Positions 19,285 through 25,135 of a stretch of DNA of 36,833 nucleotides are shown here, in pieces. Origin of the DNA: a virus; IMG/VR virus record IMGVR_UViG_3300034120_000261, positions 1 through 36,833 of that record. One strand, written 5' to 3'. The notes beneath the pieces are model-generated. The model made no database searches. It was not told the DNA's origin and saw only the letters and a program-made list of their open reading frames with translations. Positions within the stretch are counted from its first letter, which is position 1. Each line of letters starts with the position of its first letter. A program made the translations under genes and the position numbers.

Positions 19285-19586
19285 AGTTCAACCTCTTTCA
19301 GTTGCCACCTGTTGCCTTCCTTGAACCACCCATGTAGCACCACCCGCCACCCTGAACGAATCATCTCAGGGTAAGCCTCTGCTTCTTCGATCTTGTGCTT
19401 GCGAGCAGAAAGGTTTGACTTGCTTGTAACTTGGATCGCTATTGTCTCGCCATGACCTATTGCCAGCAGATCAATACAGCCCCAGAGGTCGTGCTTGCGC
19501 TTGGTGAACGAGTTGTAATGCTCGACTAGAGCAACCTGATAGCCTTGCGAGACGTATATAGCCTTTGACCTAGCGGTTAGTGTCAT
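19281..19586 (-). CDS. PD-(D/E)XK nuclease-like protein
   Basis: 101 residues. Core pattern HDLWGCIDLLAIGHGETIAIQVTSKSN, then VVLHGWFKEGNRWQLKEVEL at the end. An Asp after a short linker, followed by a strand with an I-x-(Q)-V-T-x-K, is the small restriction-endonuclease fold (D...QxxxK) found in phage resolvase-like and VRR-like proteins; Gln replaces the usual Glu. It may process DNA junctions alongside NinB. Overlaps the regulator gene by 17 bp. Confidence 0.6.
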   Translation of the reverse strand: MTLTARSKAIYVSQGYQVALVEHYNSFTKRKHDLWGCIDLLAIGHGETIAIQVTSKSNLSARKHKIEEAEAYPEMIRSGWRVVLHGWFKEGNRWQLKEVEL

Positions 19587-19779
19587 AGTCGGGCCTTAGC
19601 ATTGCCAACGTCACTCGACCCCCTGTCAGTCGCTCGATTTCAACAGCACGATTGAGAGGGATCCGACCGGCTCGCCTCCAGTTATGGATAGCCTGCCGCT
19701 TGAGTCCCAACAAGCTGCACAGCTTGCCCTTGCCGCCGATGATTGCTGCTGCTAGCGCGATTGCCTGTTCCTGCGTCAT
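19570..19779 (-). CDS. YdaS/Cro-like HTH regulator
   Basis: 69 residues, MTQEQAIALAAAIIGGKGKL. The helix-turn-helix is KLCSLLGLKRQAIHNWRRAG, with the later IPLNRAVEIERLTGGRVT that is typical of YdaS/Cro-type proteins. First gene of the leftward operon; GGGGGTG precedes its ATG. It is expected to bind the palindrome at 19840-19852 and to repress one or both divergent promoters. No larger CI-type partner is seen. Confidence 0.82.
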   Translation of the reverse strand: MTQEQAIALAAAIIGGKGKLCSLLGLKRQAIHNWRRAGRIPLNRAVEIERLTGGRVTLAMLRPDYDTNR

Positions 19780-19799
19780 GTCACCCCCGTAAAGTTGCT

Positions 19800-19828
19800 A
19801 TGCTATGACATTGTAGCGACATACGCAA
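19800..19828 (-). promoter_or_regulatory. Candidate leftward early promoter
   Basis: On the minus strand, TTGCGT (19828-19823) and TAGCAT (19805-19800) are 17 bp apart, a good sigma-70 spacing, 21 bp before the regulator ATG. It overlaps a GCTA...TAGC dyad (19802-19817). Prediction from sequence only. Confidence 0.5.
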
Positions 19829-19831
19829 TAC

Positions 19832-19857
19832 ATAGGTGTTAGGCATTGCCTATAGGT
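19832..19857. promoter_or_regulatory. Candidate operator with 13-bp palindrome
   Basis: TAGGCA-T-TGCCTA (19840-19852) is a perfect inverted repeat, flanked by two ATAGGT direct repeats (19832-19837 and 19852-19857) 20 bp apart. Location between the divergent operons makes it the natural binding site for the HTH protein. Confidence 0.6.
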
Positions 19858-19874
19858 ATCGCAAGAACGATAAA
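19844..19874 (+). promoter_or_regulatory. Candidate rightward early promoter
   Basis: TTGCCT (19844-19849) overlaps the palindrome; GATAAA (19869-19874) follows at 19 bp (CGATAA at 18 bp) in an AT-rich stretch. The fit is moderate. A repressor on the palindrome would cover the -35 element. Confidence 0.4.
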
Positions 19875-19901
19875 AATATTTTTCAACACAATGCCAAAGA
19901 G

Positions 19902-20150
19902 ATGACATATAGTGTCAACCACTGCAACACAACAACCGAGGCAAAAGTGGAACCCTGGGAAGCAGAAGCACAGAAAAACGAAGCGCGGATCGTAGACCTT
20001 ATGCGCGTGCTCTACCAACTCTGCAACGTCGAAACCGGAGACTGGCAAGCAGACAAAGCAGTGTGGTCAGCGGTCAAGCGAGAGTTGAAAGCAGTCAATC
20101 GCAACTATGCCGACATCGTGATTGCCAAAGCCCATCTGGAGACGAAATGA
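19902..20150 (+). CDS. Hypothetical protein, first gene of rightward operon
   Basis: 82 residues from MTYSVNHCNTTTEAKVEP. The ATG has AAAGAG directly adjacent rather than at normal spacing, so initiation is uncertain; an in-frame GTG at 19836 lies inside the operator and is rejected. Helical: EAQKNEARIVDLMRVLYQLC, KAVWSAVKRELKAVN, YADIVIAKAHLE. Not recognised. Confidence 0.6.
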   Translation: MTYSVNHCNTTTEAKVEPWEAEAQKNEARIVDLMRVLYQLCNVETGDWQADKAVWSAVKRELKAVNRNYADIVIAKAHLETK

Positions 20151-20443
20151 GAACCTACGACACCATGTTCGAGGAACCGGAACAAGCGGCCTGGGAGCAG
20201 CACTATCGCTGGGAGTGGGAGCAGGAACAACAAGCCAAAGAGGTAGACGATTGGCTTGCCAGCGAATCACCGGAAGAAATCTGGCGGGTCTGGGATGAAG
20301 TTGCAGCTTGCAGTGATGAGTGGTGCGACCTTGCCAAGCAAGTCACCGTTGCTGTGCTGGCAGGCAAAGACGCAAAACAGGTCGCTCATAACGTAATGCG
20401 TTATGTGTTCCTGAAAGAGTTCAACATCTGGAGGAAAGCATGA
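20147..20443 (+). CDS. Hypothetical acidic protein
   Basis: 98 residues from MRTYDTMFEEPEQAAWEQ, with GGAGACGAA before the ATG and an ATGA overlap with the previous gene. Rich in Trp, Glu and Gln (YRWEWEQEQQAKEVDDWL), then EEIWRVWDEVAACSDEW and a helical end VAHNVMRYVFLKEFNIWRK. No family recognised. Confidence 0.65.
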   Translation: MRTYDTMFEEPEQAAWEQHYRWEWEQEQQAKEVDDWLASESPEEIWRVWDEVAACSDEWCDLAKQVTVAVLAGKDAKQVAHNVMRYVFLKEFNIWRKA

Positions 20444-20562
20444 GAACGGTTTTGGCTTACGCAGTTTTCGGAACGCTCGGCGTCATGCTTGGCACAACAG
20501 CAGTCGATTTGCTTGTAGGATCGGAGTCCACTATCGGAGCACTGCTGTGGCGCATCTTCTAG
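20440..20562 (+). CDS. Small membrane protein (40 aa)
   Basis: 40 residues, MRTVLAYAVFGTLGVMLG and on through TTAVDLLVG, one hydrophobic helix, ending ALLWRIF. GGAGGAAA seven bases before the ATG is a strong ribosome site; the start overlaps the stop of the previous gene. Function unknown. Confidence 0.65.
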   Translation: MRTVLAYAVFGTLGVMLGTTAVDLLVGSESTIGALLWRIF

Positions 20563-20762
20563 ACCCTGAGTTCAAGTGGATATCCGCAGCAGCCACAAAC
20601 GTAGAAGCAACCTGGAGAAAATTCGGCTACACACCGCCTAGCGAGCAACAGTCGTATCAACTGAAATGGAAACGATTCAAGGATAACAACCATGAAACAG
20701 ATCGCAGCAGCATTAGTGAAGTCGCAGAAACAGTTCGGCCCAGCGCTAAAGTCAAGCAGTAA
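20547..20762 (+). CDS. Conserved small protein upstream of ERF
   Basis: 71 residues starting at GTG (MAHLLDPEFKWISAA), followed by ATNVEATWRKFGYTPPSE. Short proteins with (S/A)HLLDP.FKY.PA..T....TWRRFG just before recombination genes are widespread in phages, so I treat it as real. The final 71 bp overlap the ERF gene in another frame. Function unknown. Confidence 0.65.
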   Translation: MAHLLDPEFKWISAAATNVEATWRKFGYTPPSEQQSYQLKWKRFKDNNHETDRSSISEVAETVRPSAKVKQ

Positions 20763-21243
20763 TCCGCACTTCAAGTCGCGCTATGCCGATCTCGCGGCCT
20801 GTGTCGAGGCAGTCGTAGACGCTCTCAACGCCAACGGTATCGCTCTCATCCAGCAGACGCACGAATGCGCAGATGGCGTCATCGTTGAGACAGTGTTCGT
20901 TCACGAGTCAGGCGAGACGTTCTCAGGTGGCAAGCTCCACGTTCCTGCCAGCAAACACGATCCACAGGGATACGGCTCTGCTCTGACATACGCTCGCAGG
21001 TATAGCTTGATGGCAGCAACCGGGATAGCACCAGAAGACGATGACGGTAACGCTGCAAGCAAGAAACGCGATGCGCATCCGACCATCGAGAACCTGCTCA
21101 AAGCCGCGTCGCTGGATGACCTCAAGAACAAATACGCGCTGGCTTACAAAGCGTATCAGTCAGACAAAGAGTCCCTTGCACTGATCGAACAAGCTAAGAA
21201 CACCCGCAAACAACAACTGCTGGAGATCGACAATGCTAACTGA
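20692..21243 (+). CDS. erf: ERF-family single-strand annealing protein
   Basis: 183 residues. ERF pattern: IAAALVKSQKQFGPALKSSSNPHFKSRYADLAAC, then ALNANGIALIQQT, ETVFVHESGETFSGGKL, and DPQGYGSALTYARRYSLMAATGIAPEDDDGN. These are the signature blocks of P22 Erf and relatives. The C-terminal helical part (SLDDLKNKYALAYKAY) is variable in the family. It anneals complementary single strands produced by the YqaJ exonuclease encoded downstream. RBS AAGGAT. Confidence 0.92.
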   Translation: MKQIAAALVKSQKQFGPALKSSSNPHFKSRYADLAACVEAVVDALNANGIALIQQTHECADGVIVETVFVHESGETFSGGKLHVPASKHDPQGYGSALTYARRYSLMAATGIAPEDDDGNAASKKRDAHPTIENLLKAASLDDLKNKYALAYKAYQSDKESLALIEQAKNTRKQQLLEIDNAN

Positions 21244-21466
21244 CGCACAGAAACAAAAACTGAAAAACGCCTCCCGTATCAAGCGAGGCTACAAGCAAGG
21301 TGATGTTGACTTCAACGGAGACAACTTCTCGCTCGACCTCGCCATCGCTGAATGCAAGATGGAGAACCCTGGAGCCTTCTGGACTTCAGAGACGCTCATC
21401 CTTCGCCGGTTCTATCACAAGCCTCTGTTTCCCATCCCCTGCCAAGACTGGAAGGTGTCGAAATGA
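21233..21466 (+). CDS. Hypothetical protein between erf and exonuclease
   Basis: 77 residues, MLTDAQKQKLKNASRIKRGYK, then SLDLAIAECKMENPGAFW and ETLILRRFYHKPLFPIP. Basic N-terminus. Overlaps the erf gene by 11 bp and the winged-helix gene by 4 bp. Not recognised. Confidence 0.6.
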   Translation: MLTDAQKQKLKNASRIKRGYKQGDVDFNGDNFSLDLAIAECKMENPGAFWTSETLILRRFYHKPLFPIPCQDWKVSK

Positions 21467-21744
21467 CATACGGGTTAGCACGAAACGATGACCCAGATAC
21501 CTCGCACGAGGCTGCGGCCAGCATCAACACAACACGCATCGAGCGCATCGTGTTGGAGGCCTTCTGGAAGTCACCTGGGGGATTGATAGCGGAGGAGGTG
21601 GCACTGCTTACCAGACTGCCGCTAAACACCGTTACGCCACGCATAGCGCCTCTCGTGCGAAAGGGATACATCATCCCCATCGGGAAACGTAAATCGTCCT
21701 CTGGACGCAACCAACGGGTGCACAAATGGATCAGCGAAGCGTAG
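21463..21744 (+). CDS. Winged-helix protein
   Basis: 93 residues from MTYGLARNDDPDTSHEAA, GAAGG upstream. RIERIVLEAFWKSPGGLIAEEVALLTRLPLNTVTPRIAPLVRKGYI (quoted in parts: AEEVALLTRLPLNTVTPRI) is a MarR-like winged helix: helix, turn, recognition helix, then a wing with basic KRKSSSGRNQRVH. Phage proteins with DP.TSHEAA..i plus a wHTH are common and are regulators or DNA-binding accessories. Confidence 0.75.
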   Translation: MTYGLARNDDPDTSHEAAASINTTRIERIVLEAFWKSPGGLIAEEVALLTRLPLNTVTPRIAPLVRKGYIIPIGKRKSSSGRNQRVHKWISEA

Positions 21745-22328
21745 AGTGGCATCAAGCTAGGCTGGGCCATGCAACAGGCTCCAGAGCCTCCGACATTCTT
21801 GCAGGCAAAGACACACAGGCTCGAAAGGGATACATCACCCAGCTTGTGACAGAGAGGCTTACAGGACAGTCGCAGGACTTCTACACTAATGCTGATATGC
21901 AGCGTGGCATCGATGTGGAGCCTGTCGCACGAGCAGCGTATCAGGCTAGCAATGAACTTGTAGACGAGGTGGGCTTCATCAAGCACCCGACTATCCTATG
22001 GTTCGGTGCGAGTCCTGATGGCCTGGTTGGGAGTGATGGGCTGGTGGAGATCAAGTGCCCCCGGTCAACAACACATCTGGAGTACATCCAAGCGAAAAAA
22101 CCACCACAAAAGTACATTCCGCAGATGCTGGCTCAACTCAGTTGTACCGGCAGGAAATGGGTGGACTTCGTGTCGTTCGACAACAGGTTCCCAGAGCATC
22201 TACAGTTGTTTGTTGTCAGGTTTGAACCCAGTGCGGAGGAACTGGAGAAGTTCGAGAGCAAAGTAAAAGAGTTTCTGTCTGAAGTTAACAACCTTATGGA
22301 GCAACTATGCCCCTCGCATACGAAGTGA
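21726..22328 (+). CDS. YqaJ-family exonuclease (lambda Exo-like)
   Basis: 200 residues. Motifs in order: W8-x-R12 start EWHQARLGHATGSRASDIL, G61-I-D-V-E65, D98 in FGASPDGLV, E108-I-K110 in LVEIKCP, and Q133/Q137 in YIPQMLAQLSC. These form the PD-(D/E)XK active site of the viral recombinase family. It degrades one strand of double-stranded ends to feed the ERF annealing protein two genes upstream. Overlaps neighbours by about 20 bp. Confidence 0.92.
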   Translation: MDQRSVEWHQARLGHATGSRASDILAGKDTQARKGYITQLVTERLTGQSQDFYTNADMQRGIDVEPVARAAYQASNELVDEVGFIKHPTILWFGASPDGLVGSDGLVEIKCPRSTTHLEYIQAKKPPQKYIPQMLAQLSCTGRKWVDFVSFDNRFPEHLQLFVVRFEPSAEELEKFESKVKEFLSEVNNLMEQLCPSHTK

Positions 22329-22507
22329 TCGCAACCACCGGAACGTACAAGAACCGCAACGGAGAGGAGAAAAAACGCTGGCAGAAGGTCGGTGTCATCA
22401 TGCAGACGAACAACGGTTTAGCTCTCAAAATGGAGAGCATCCCGGTCAACTGGGATGGATGGGCAACACTTGCCGAACCTAAACCGCGAGAGGATTCAGC
22501 TTTCTAA
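22307..22507 (+). CDS. Small protein, possible ssDNA-binding accessory
   Basis: 66 residues, MPLAYEVIATTGTYKNRNGEEKKRW, then KVGVIMQTNNGLALKMESIPVNWDGWATLAEPKPRE. This pattern (YEVI..TGTY...NGEEK.R..KVG.vm....G..lKlesiPv.WdGwa.l..P) is conserved in small phage proteins next to recombination genes. Beta-rich, so an OB-like fold is possible. Its TAA shares bases with the stop codon of the endolysin gene on the other strand. Confidence 0.6.
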   Translation: MPLAYEVIATTGTYKNRNGEEKKRWQKVGVIMQTNNGLALKMESIPVNWDGWATLAEPKPREDSAF

Positions 22508-23013
22508 ACCATCTTGAGTGCTGCGGAGCGCACTTCCTCAACCCTGCGCTCCCAGCCTTTACCGAACACATCCCAGGTCTGCAAGCCCTTCAGGAACGAC
22601 AGACGCTTGTCACAGTAGATGTTGATGAGATCAGCAGCAACCATCGCATTGGCAGCTTGCAGAGACAACGGACCGATAGCACCGTCAGGTTGAGTGCCGA
22701 CACACTCCTGCAACCAACGAGCAGCGCGGCCAGCACCGCTGTTAATAGCAGCGTCAAACACAGCGTAATCGACTCCAGCAGGAAGCTGGTCGCCTTTCAC
22801 GCGATCCCAATATTGCGCCTTGTAGAGCGGAGCAACGTCCGTCGGCTGAAGGTCGCGCATCTCTTGCTCGGTTACCTCTTTGCCGCACCACGCTTCCCAG
22901 ACTGCTTTAGTGCACCCGAGATTGGTCATGCCGCCTGGGTCAGACGGGTGGTGAACATAACCCCCTTCATGATGCAAAACCGCTGCAAGTGCGGCATCAA
23001 AGTTAGAGTTCAT
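22504..23013 (-). CDS. GH108 N-acetylmuramidase endolysin
   Basis: 169 residues. ALAAVLHHEGGYVHHPSDPGGMTN at the start with catalytic E16 in the H-E-G-G-Y motif, followed by LGCTKAVW, YKAQYWDRVKGDQLPAGVDYAVFDAAINSG and a peptidoglycan-binding-3-like C-terminal part (VGTQPDGAIGPLSL, YCDKRLSFLKGLQTW). It cleaves the glycan chains of Gram-negative murein. No signal or SAR anchor is apparent, so it depends on a holin. Last gene of the lysis cassette; start overlaps the holin-like gene by 4 bp. Confidence 0.92.
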   Translation of the reverse strand: MNSNFDAALAAVLHHEGGYVHHPSDPGGMTNLGCTKAVWEAWCGKEVTEQEMRDLQPTDVAPLYKAQYWDRVKGDQLPAGVDYAVFDAAINSGAGRAARWLQECVGTQPDGAIGPLSLQAANAMVAADLINIYCDKRLSFLKGLQTWDVFGKGWERRVEEVRSAALKMV

Positions 23014-23423
23014 TTCTTCAGCATATCCTTCTGTTGACTGGAGTTGGACGAACCCAACCAGAAGTTGTACACGCTGGCTGTTTCCCTTGCGAGCACACCC
23101 AGCAGCAGCATCATCACATCGCTACCAGTAAGCGTCATGTAGCCAAGCGCAGAGCCTACAAGCAGACCAAAGAACCCAGCAACGGTAACGATGGACAACA
23201 CAGCAGGGATGCGGCTCCTAGTGGCTACCTGCATCTCTCGTGCGGACTTCGTGTTCTCGACGTTTAGCTCAAACAGTTTCGTCTGTTGAGCCATCTTCGC
23301 CAGTTCACCATCCTGCTCTAGCTTTGCAAGCTCCCTCTTAGCAGCTTCAGCAGCAACAGGATCAGGCAAGACTCTATCAAGAATCTTGCCGCCAACTTCA
23401 AGCAGTGGGCCTAGCGGGATCAT
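23010..23423 (-). CDS. Holin of 3TM type (gene-transfer-release family)
   Basis: 137 residues from MIPLGPLLEVGGKIL; AAAGGA six bases before this ATG decides the start over an upstream in-frame codon. A charged helical N-terminal half (AKRELAKLEQDGELAKMAQQ) precedes two hydrophobic segments (IPAVLSIVTVAGFFGLLVGS and VMMLLLGVLARETASVY) and ends NFWLGSSNSSQQK. FWLGSS with the preceding layout is the hallmark of the family described as holin of 3TMs for GTA release. It forms membrane holes that let the endolysin through. Confidence 0.8.
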   Translation of the reverse strand: MIPLGPLLEVGGKILDRVLPDPVAAEAAKRELAKLEQDGELAKMAQQTKLFELNVENTKSAREMQVATRSRIPAVLSIVTVAGFFGLLVGSALGYMTLTGSDVMMLLLGVLARETASVYNFWLGSSNSSQQKDMLKK

Positions 23424-23685
23424 CTTTGTCCTTTGCAATCATGTTGGCAGCGGCATACGCGCCCTTGCGCCCGACAATTCCACCGACAGCGCCGATGCAC
23501 AAAAGCATGATGTCTTTCAGAATCGCCATGAATTGCGTGTCAATCGGGCTGATGCGCTCCATGTCGTGTTCGACAAACAGCACACCAAGAATGATGCCGA
23601 TGACGGAGGCAACCAGGATGCCGGTTAGCGATAGAGCAATGACTGCCCACACCCTAACTTCGACCTCCTCTGTACTCATCTTCAT
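23398..23685 (-). CDS. Two-span membrane protein of lysis cassette
   Basis: 95 residues from MKMSTEEVEVRVW, with AAAGG upstream. Hydrophobic segments VIALSLTGILVASVIGIILG and ILKDIMLLCIGAVGGIVG, then a charged tail (AKDKDDPARP). Possibly a class II holin or antiholin acting with the downstream 3TM holin. Its start shares ATGA with the end of the 27-residue peptide, and its 3' end overlaps the next gene by 26 bp. Confidence 0.65.
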   Translation of the reverse strand: MKMSTEEVEVRVWAVIALSLTGILVASVIGIILGVLFVEHDMERISPIDTQFMAILKDIMLLCIGAVGGIVGRKGAYAAANMIAKDKDDPARPTA

Positions 23686-23765
23686 GTCGAAACCTTTGCG
23701 AGAAATAGCATCAGCACCTCGATAAACAAGATGCTGACCACCAGAAACTTTAGTGCCCCGGCCAT
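23682..23765 (-). CDS. 27-residue hydrophobic peptide in lysis cassette
   Basis: An open frame of 27 codons beginning MAGALKFLVVSILF and ending FLAKVST. It is almost all one transmembrane helix with a Lys near each end. The ATG lies inside the last codons of the 159-residue gene and the TGA overlaps the next ATG (ATGA), the same coupling used by every gene around it. It may be a holin regulator or lysis peptide. Too short for routine gene finders. Confidence 0.5.
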   Translation of the reverse strand: MAGALKFLVVSILFIEVLMLFLAKVST

Positions 23766-24229
23766 GCGTCGATGATGTAGTTGACAAGGTGGAACAGAAT
23801 GATGCCGCCAATGCCGACAACGACAGCAATCAGCGCACGTTCCTTCTTCTGCTTTGCTAATCGCTCTTTTTCTCGCTGTTCAGCCAATTCTGCCGCCTTG
23901 CGTCTCTGTACTACTGCGTTGTGCTCGCGTTGGATCTCGTCCCACACCTCAGCTTGACCAGACCATATCAGGAACTGTTTAAGTTCCTGTGTCATCTCGC
24001 GAACTTTCTTAGCGGCAATGACAGTCTCTAGCGCCTCGCTCATCGCCGACTGTTCTGGCTTTTGCTTAGCCTTCTCGTCCAGTGACGCTTTCTGGAGTTG
24101 ATCCTGAGCGTCGAATAGCTTCATGAAGTCGCCTAAGCACTCGTGCGCCTCCTTGCCGATCTGAATCGCTTGCTTGATGCCAGCGACAGCGGCCTGGGCG
24201 GTAGCGAGAACTACAGCGACTTCAATCAT
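23750..24229 (-). CDS. Membrane-anchored coiled-coil protein of lysis cassette
   Basis: 159 residues. N-terminal ALATAQAAVAGIKQAIQIGKEAHECLGDFMKLFDAQ, long charged helices including REHNAVVQRRKAAELAEQ, and a C-terminal hydrophobic segment IAVVVGIGGIILFHLVNYII. A protein of this build (VAGIKQAI..GK...C...F.K.FDA) is common in marine and freshwater podoviruses and sits beside lysis genes. A spanin-like or inner-membrane role is possible; not proven. Confidence 0.65.
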   Translation of the reverse strand: MIEVAVVLATAQAAVAGIKQAIQIGKEAHECLGDFMKLFDAQDQLQKASLDEKAKQKPEQSAMSEALETVIAAKKVREMTQELKQFLIWSGQAEVWDEIQREHNAVVQRRKAAELAEQREKERLAKQKKERALIAVVVGIGGIILFHLVNYIIDAWPGH

Positions 24230-24381
24230 ACTTTCAACACAACACCGATCAACAGGACGATGATAAAACCGGCACTGCCGATGAGAATCTGTTCTAGACG
24301 CTTTAATCGAGCGTTGATGCCTTCATACCGGACAGCGCAAACCTGCTCGTGCGTCATCAATTTGGCCTCAATGTCGTTCAT
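24226..24381 (-). CDS. Small membrane protein (51 aa)
   Basis: An open frame of 51 codons, MNDIEAKLMTHEQVCAVRYE, then INARLKRLEQILIGSAGFI and IVLLIGVVLKV. N-terminal amphipathic helix and C-terminal membrane helix. It starts at an ATGA overlap with the collar gene and ends in one with the 159-residue gene. Phage proteins with this layout (short helix then a TM near the C-terminus, L-x-RLE...I) are often annotated as lysis-associated; role unknown. Confidence 0.65.
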   Translation of the reverse strand: MNDIEAKLMTHEQVCAVRYEGINARLKRLEQILIGSAGFIIVLLIGVVLKV

Positions 24382-25133
24382 GTCTTAATGATGAAGTAGA
24401 CCCCAAGGTAGGGCGGGAGGTTCGCATTGGTGCCAGACGAACCAGAGGAATCCGTTGTGCCAGTGTGTGTGTGCGTCGGTGCTGTGCTGGTCGTTGCTCC
24501 TGTTCCGGTAGGCGTAATATAGCCACCGTTGCTGGCGATTCCAGAACCGATATAACTCGCTCCAACGTCGTGCGAGTGACTGCCGCCACCGTCAGACGTA
24601 AAGGTGTGAGTGTGGCTGACAGTAATTGCGTTAGCACTACCACCAGTTGAGTTAGCACTGTAGGTCGTGCCAGCACCAACAGGGAAGCGGTCGCGGAAGT
24701 CAGGCACGTTGAACGTAGTAGACCCGTCACCCGATCCGTATGCAGTACCAAGCACAGCAAACAGCGCGGAATAAGTCGAGCGGGAGACAGCAGCACCGTT
24801 ACACAGTAGATAGCCAAACGGAGCGGAGGCAGTGCCCCACATCATCATGCCGCCGGTCGGGACGTAGTTCGGTGCGGCTGTGGTCCAATCAGCACCGTTT
24901 GACGTTAGCACATTGCCAGCAGCGCCTGCGGACGTAAGACCAGTGCCGCCACCTGCGACTGACAGTTGATTGCTGGTCTGATTGCCTAGCTGGAAGTCTC
25001 GCAACTGTGCCATCAACTCTCGGATGGCATTGTTCAGGTTAGCAGGCGAACACCCTTCGTTGATGTTGATTCCACCGATGTCGGTGTTGCTTGCAGGAGT
25101 GGTCGAATACTCGCTGAGTTTTGCGATTGTCAT
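24378..25133 (-). CDS. Tail collar-domain protein
   Basis: 251 residues. N-terminal MTIAKLSEYSTTPASNTDIG and INEGCSPANLNNAIRELMAQL, a phage tail-fibre beginning. Middle: SVAGGGTGLTSAGAAGNVLTSNGADW. C-terminal collar domain: GGMMMWGTASAPFGYLLCNGA, GDGSTTFNVPDFRDRFPVG, repeated H in SHTHTF and SHSHD, then APTHTHTG and PPYLGVYFIIKT. The GYLLCNG, F.vPD.R.RFpvG, P.Y....IIK motifs define the tail collar family, which binds metal ions through His clusters in T4 gp12-like tips. Likely a receptor-facing tail protein. Confidence 0.85.
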   Translation of the reverse strand: MTIAKLSEYSTTPASNTDIGGININEGCSPANLNNAIRELMAQLRDFQLGNQTSNQLSVAGGGTGLTSAGAAGNVLTSNGADWTTAAPNYVPTGGMMMWGTASAPFGYLLCNGAAVSRSTYSALFAVLGTAYGSGDGSTTFNVPDFRDRFPVGAGTTYSANSTGGSANAITVSHTHTFTSDGGGSHSHDVGASYIGSGIASNGGYITPTGTGATTSTAPTHTHTGTTDSSGSSGTNANLPPYLGVYFIIKT

Positions 25134-25135
25134 GG

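Noticed and set aside
21396-21986. 196-codon minus-strand frame opposite the winged-helix and YqaJ genes
   Set aside because: Both + strand genes have clear family motifs; the minus frame has none.
24465-24650. + strand 61-codon cysteine-rich frame opposite the collar gene
   Set aside because: Reverse complement of the His/Thr/Ser-rich collar region, which produces Cys/Arg codons by chance.
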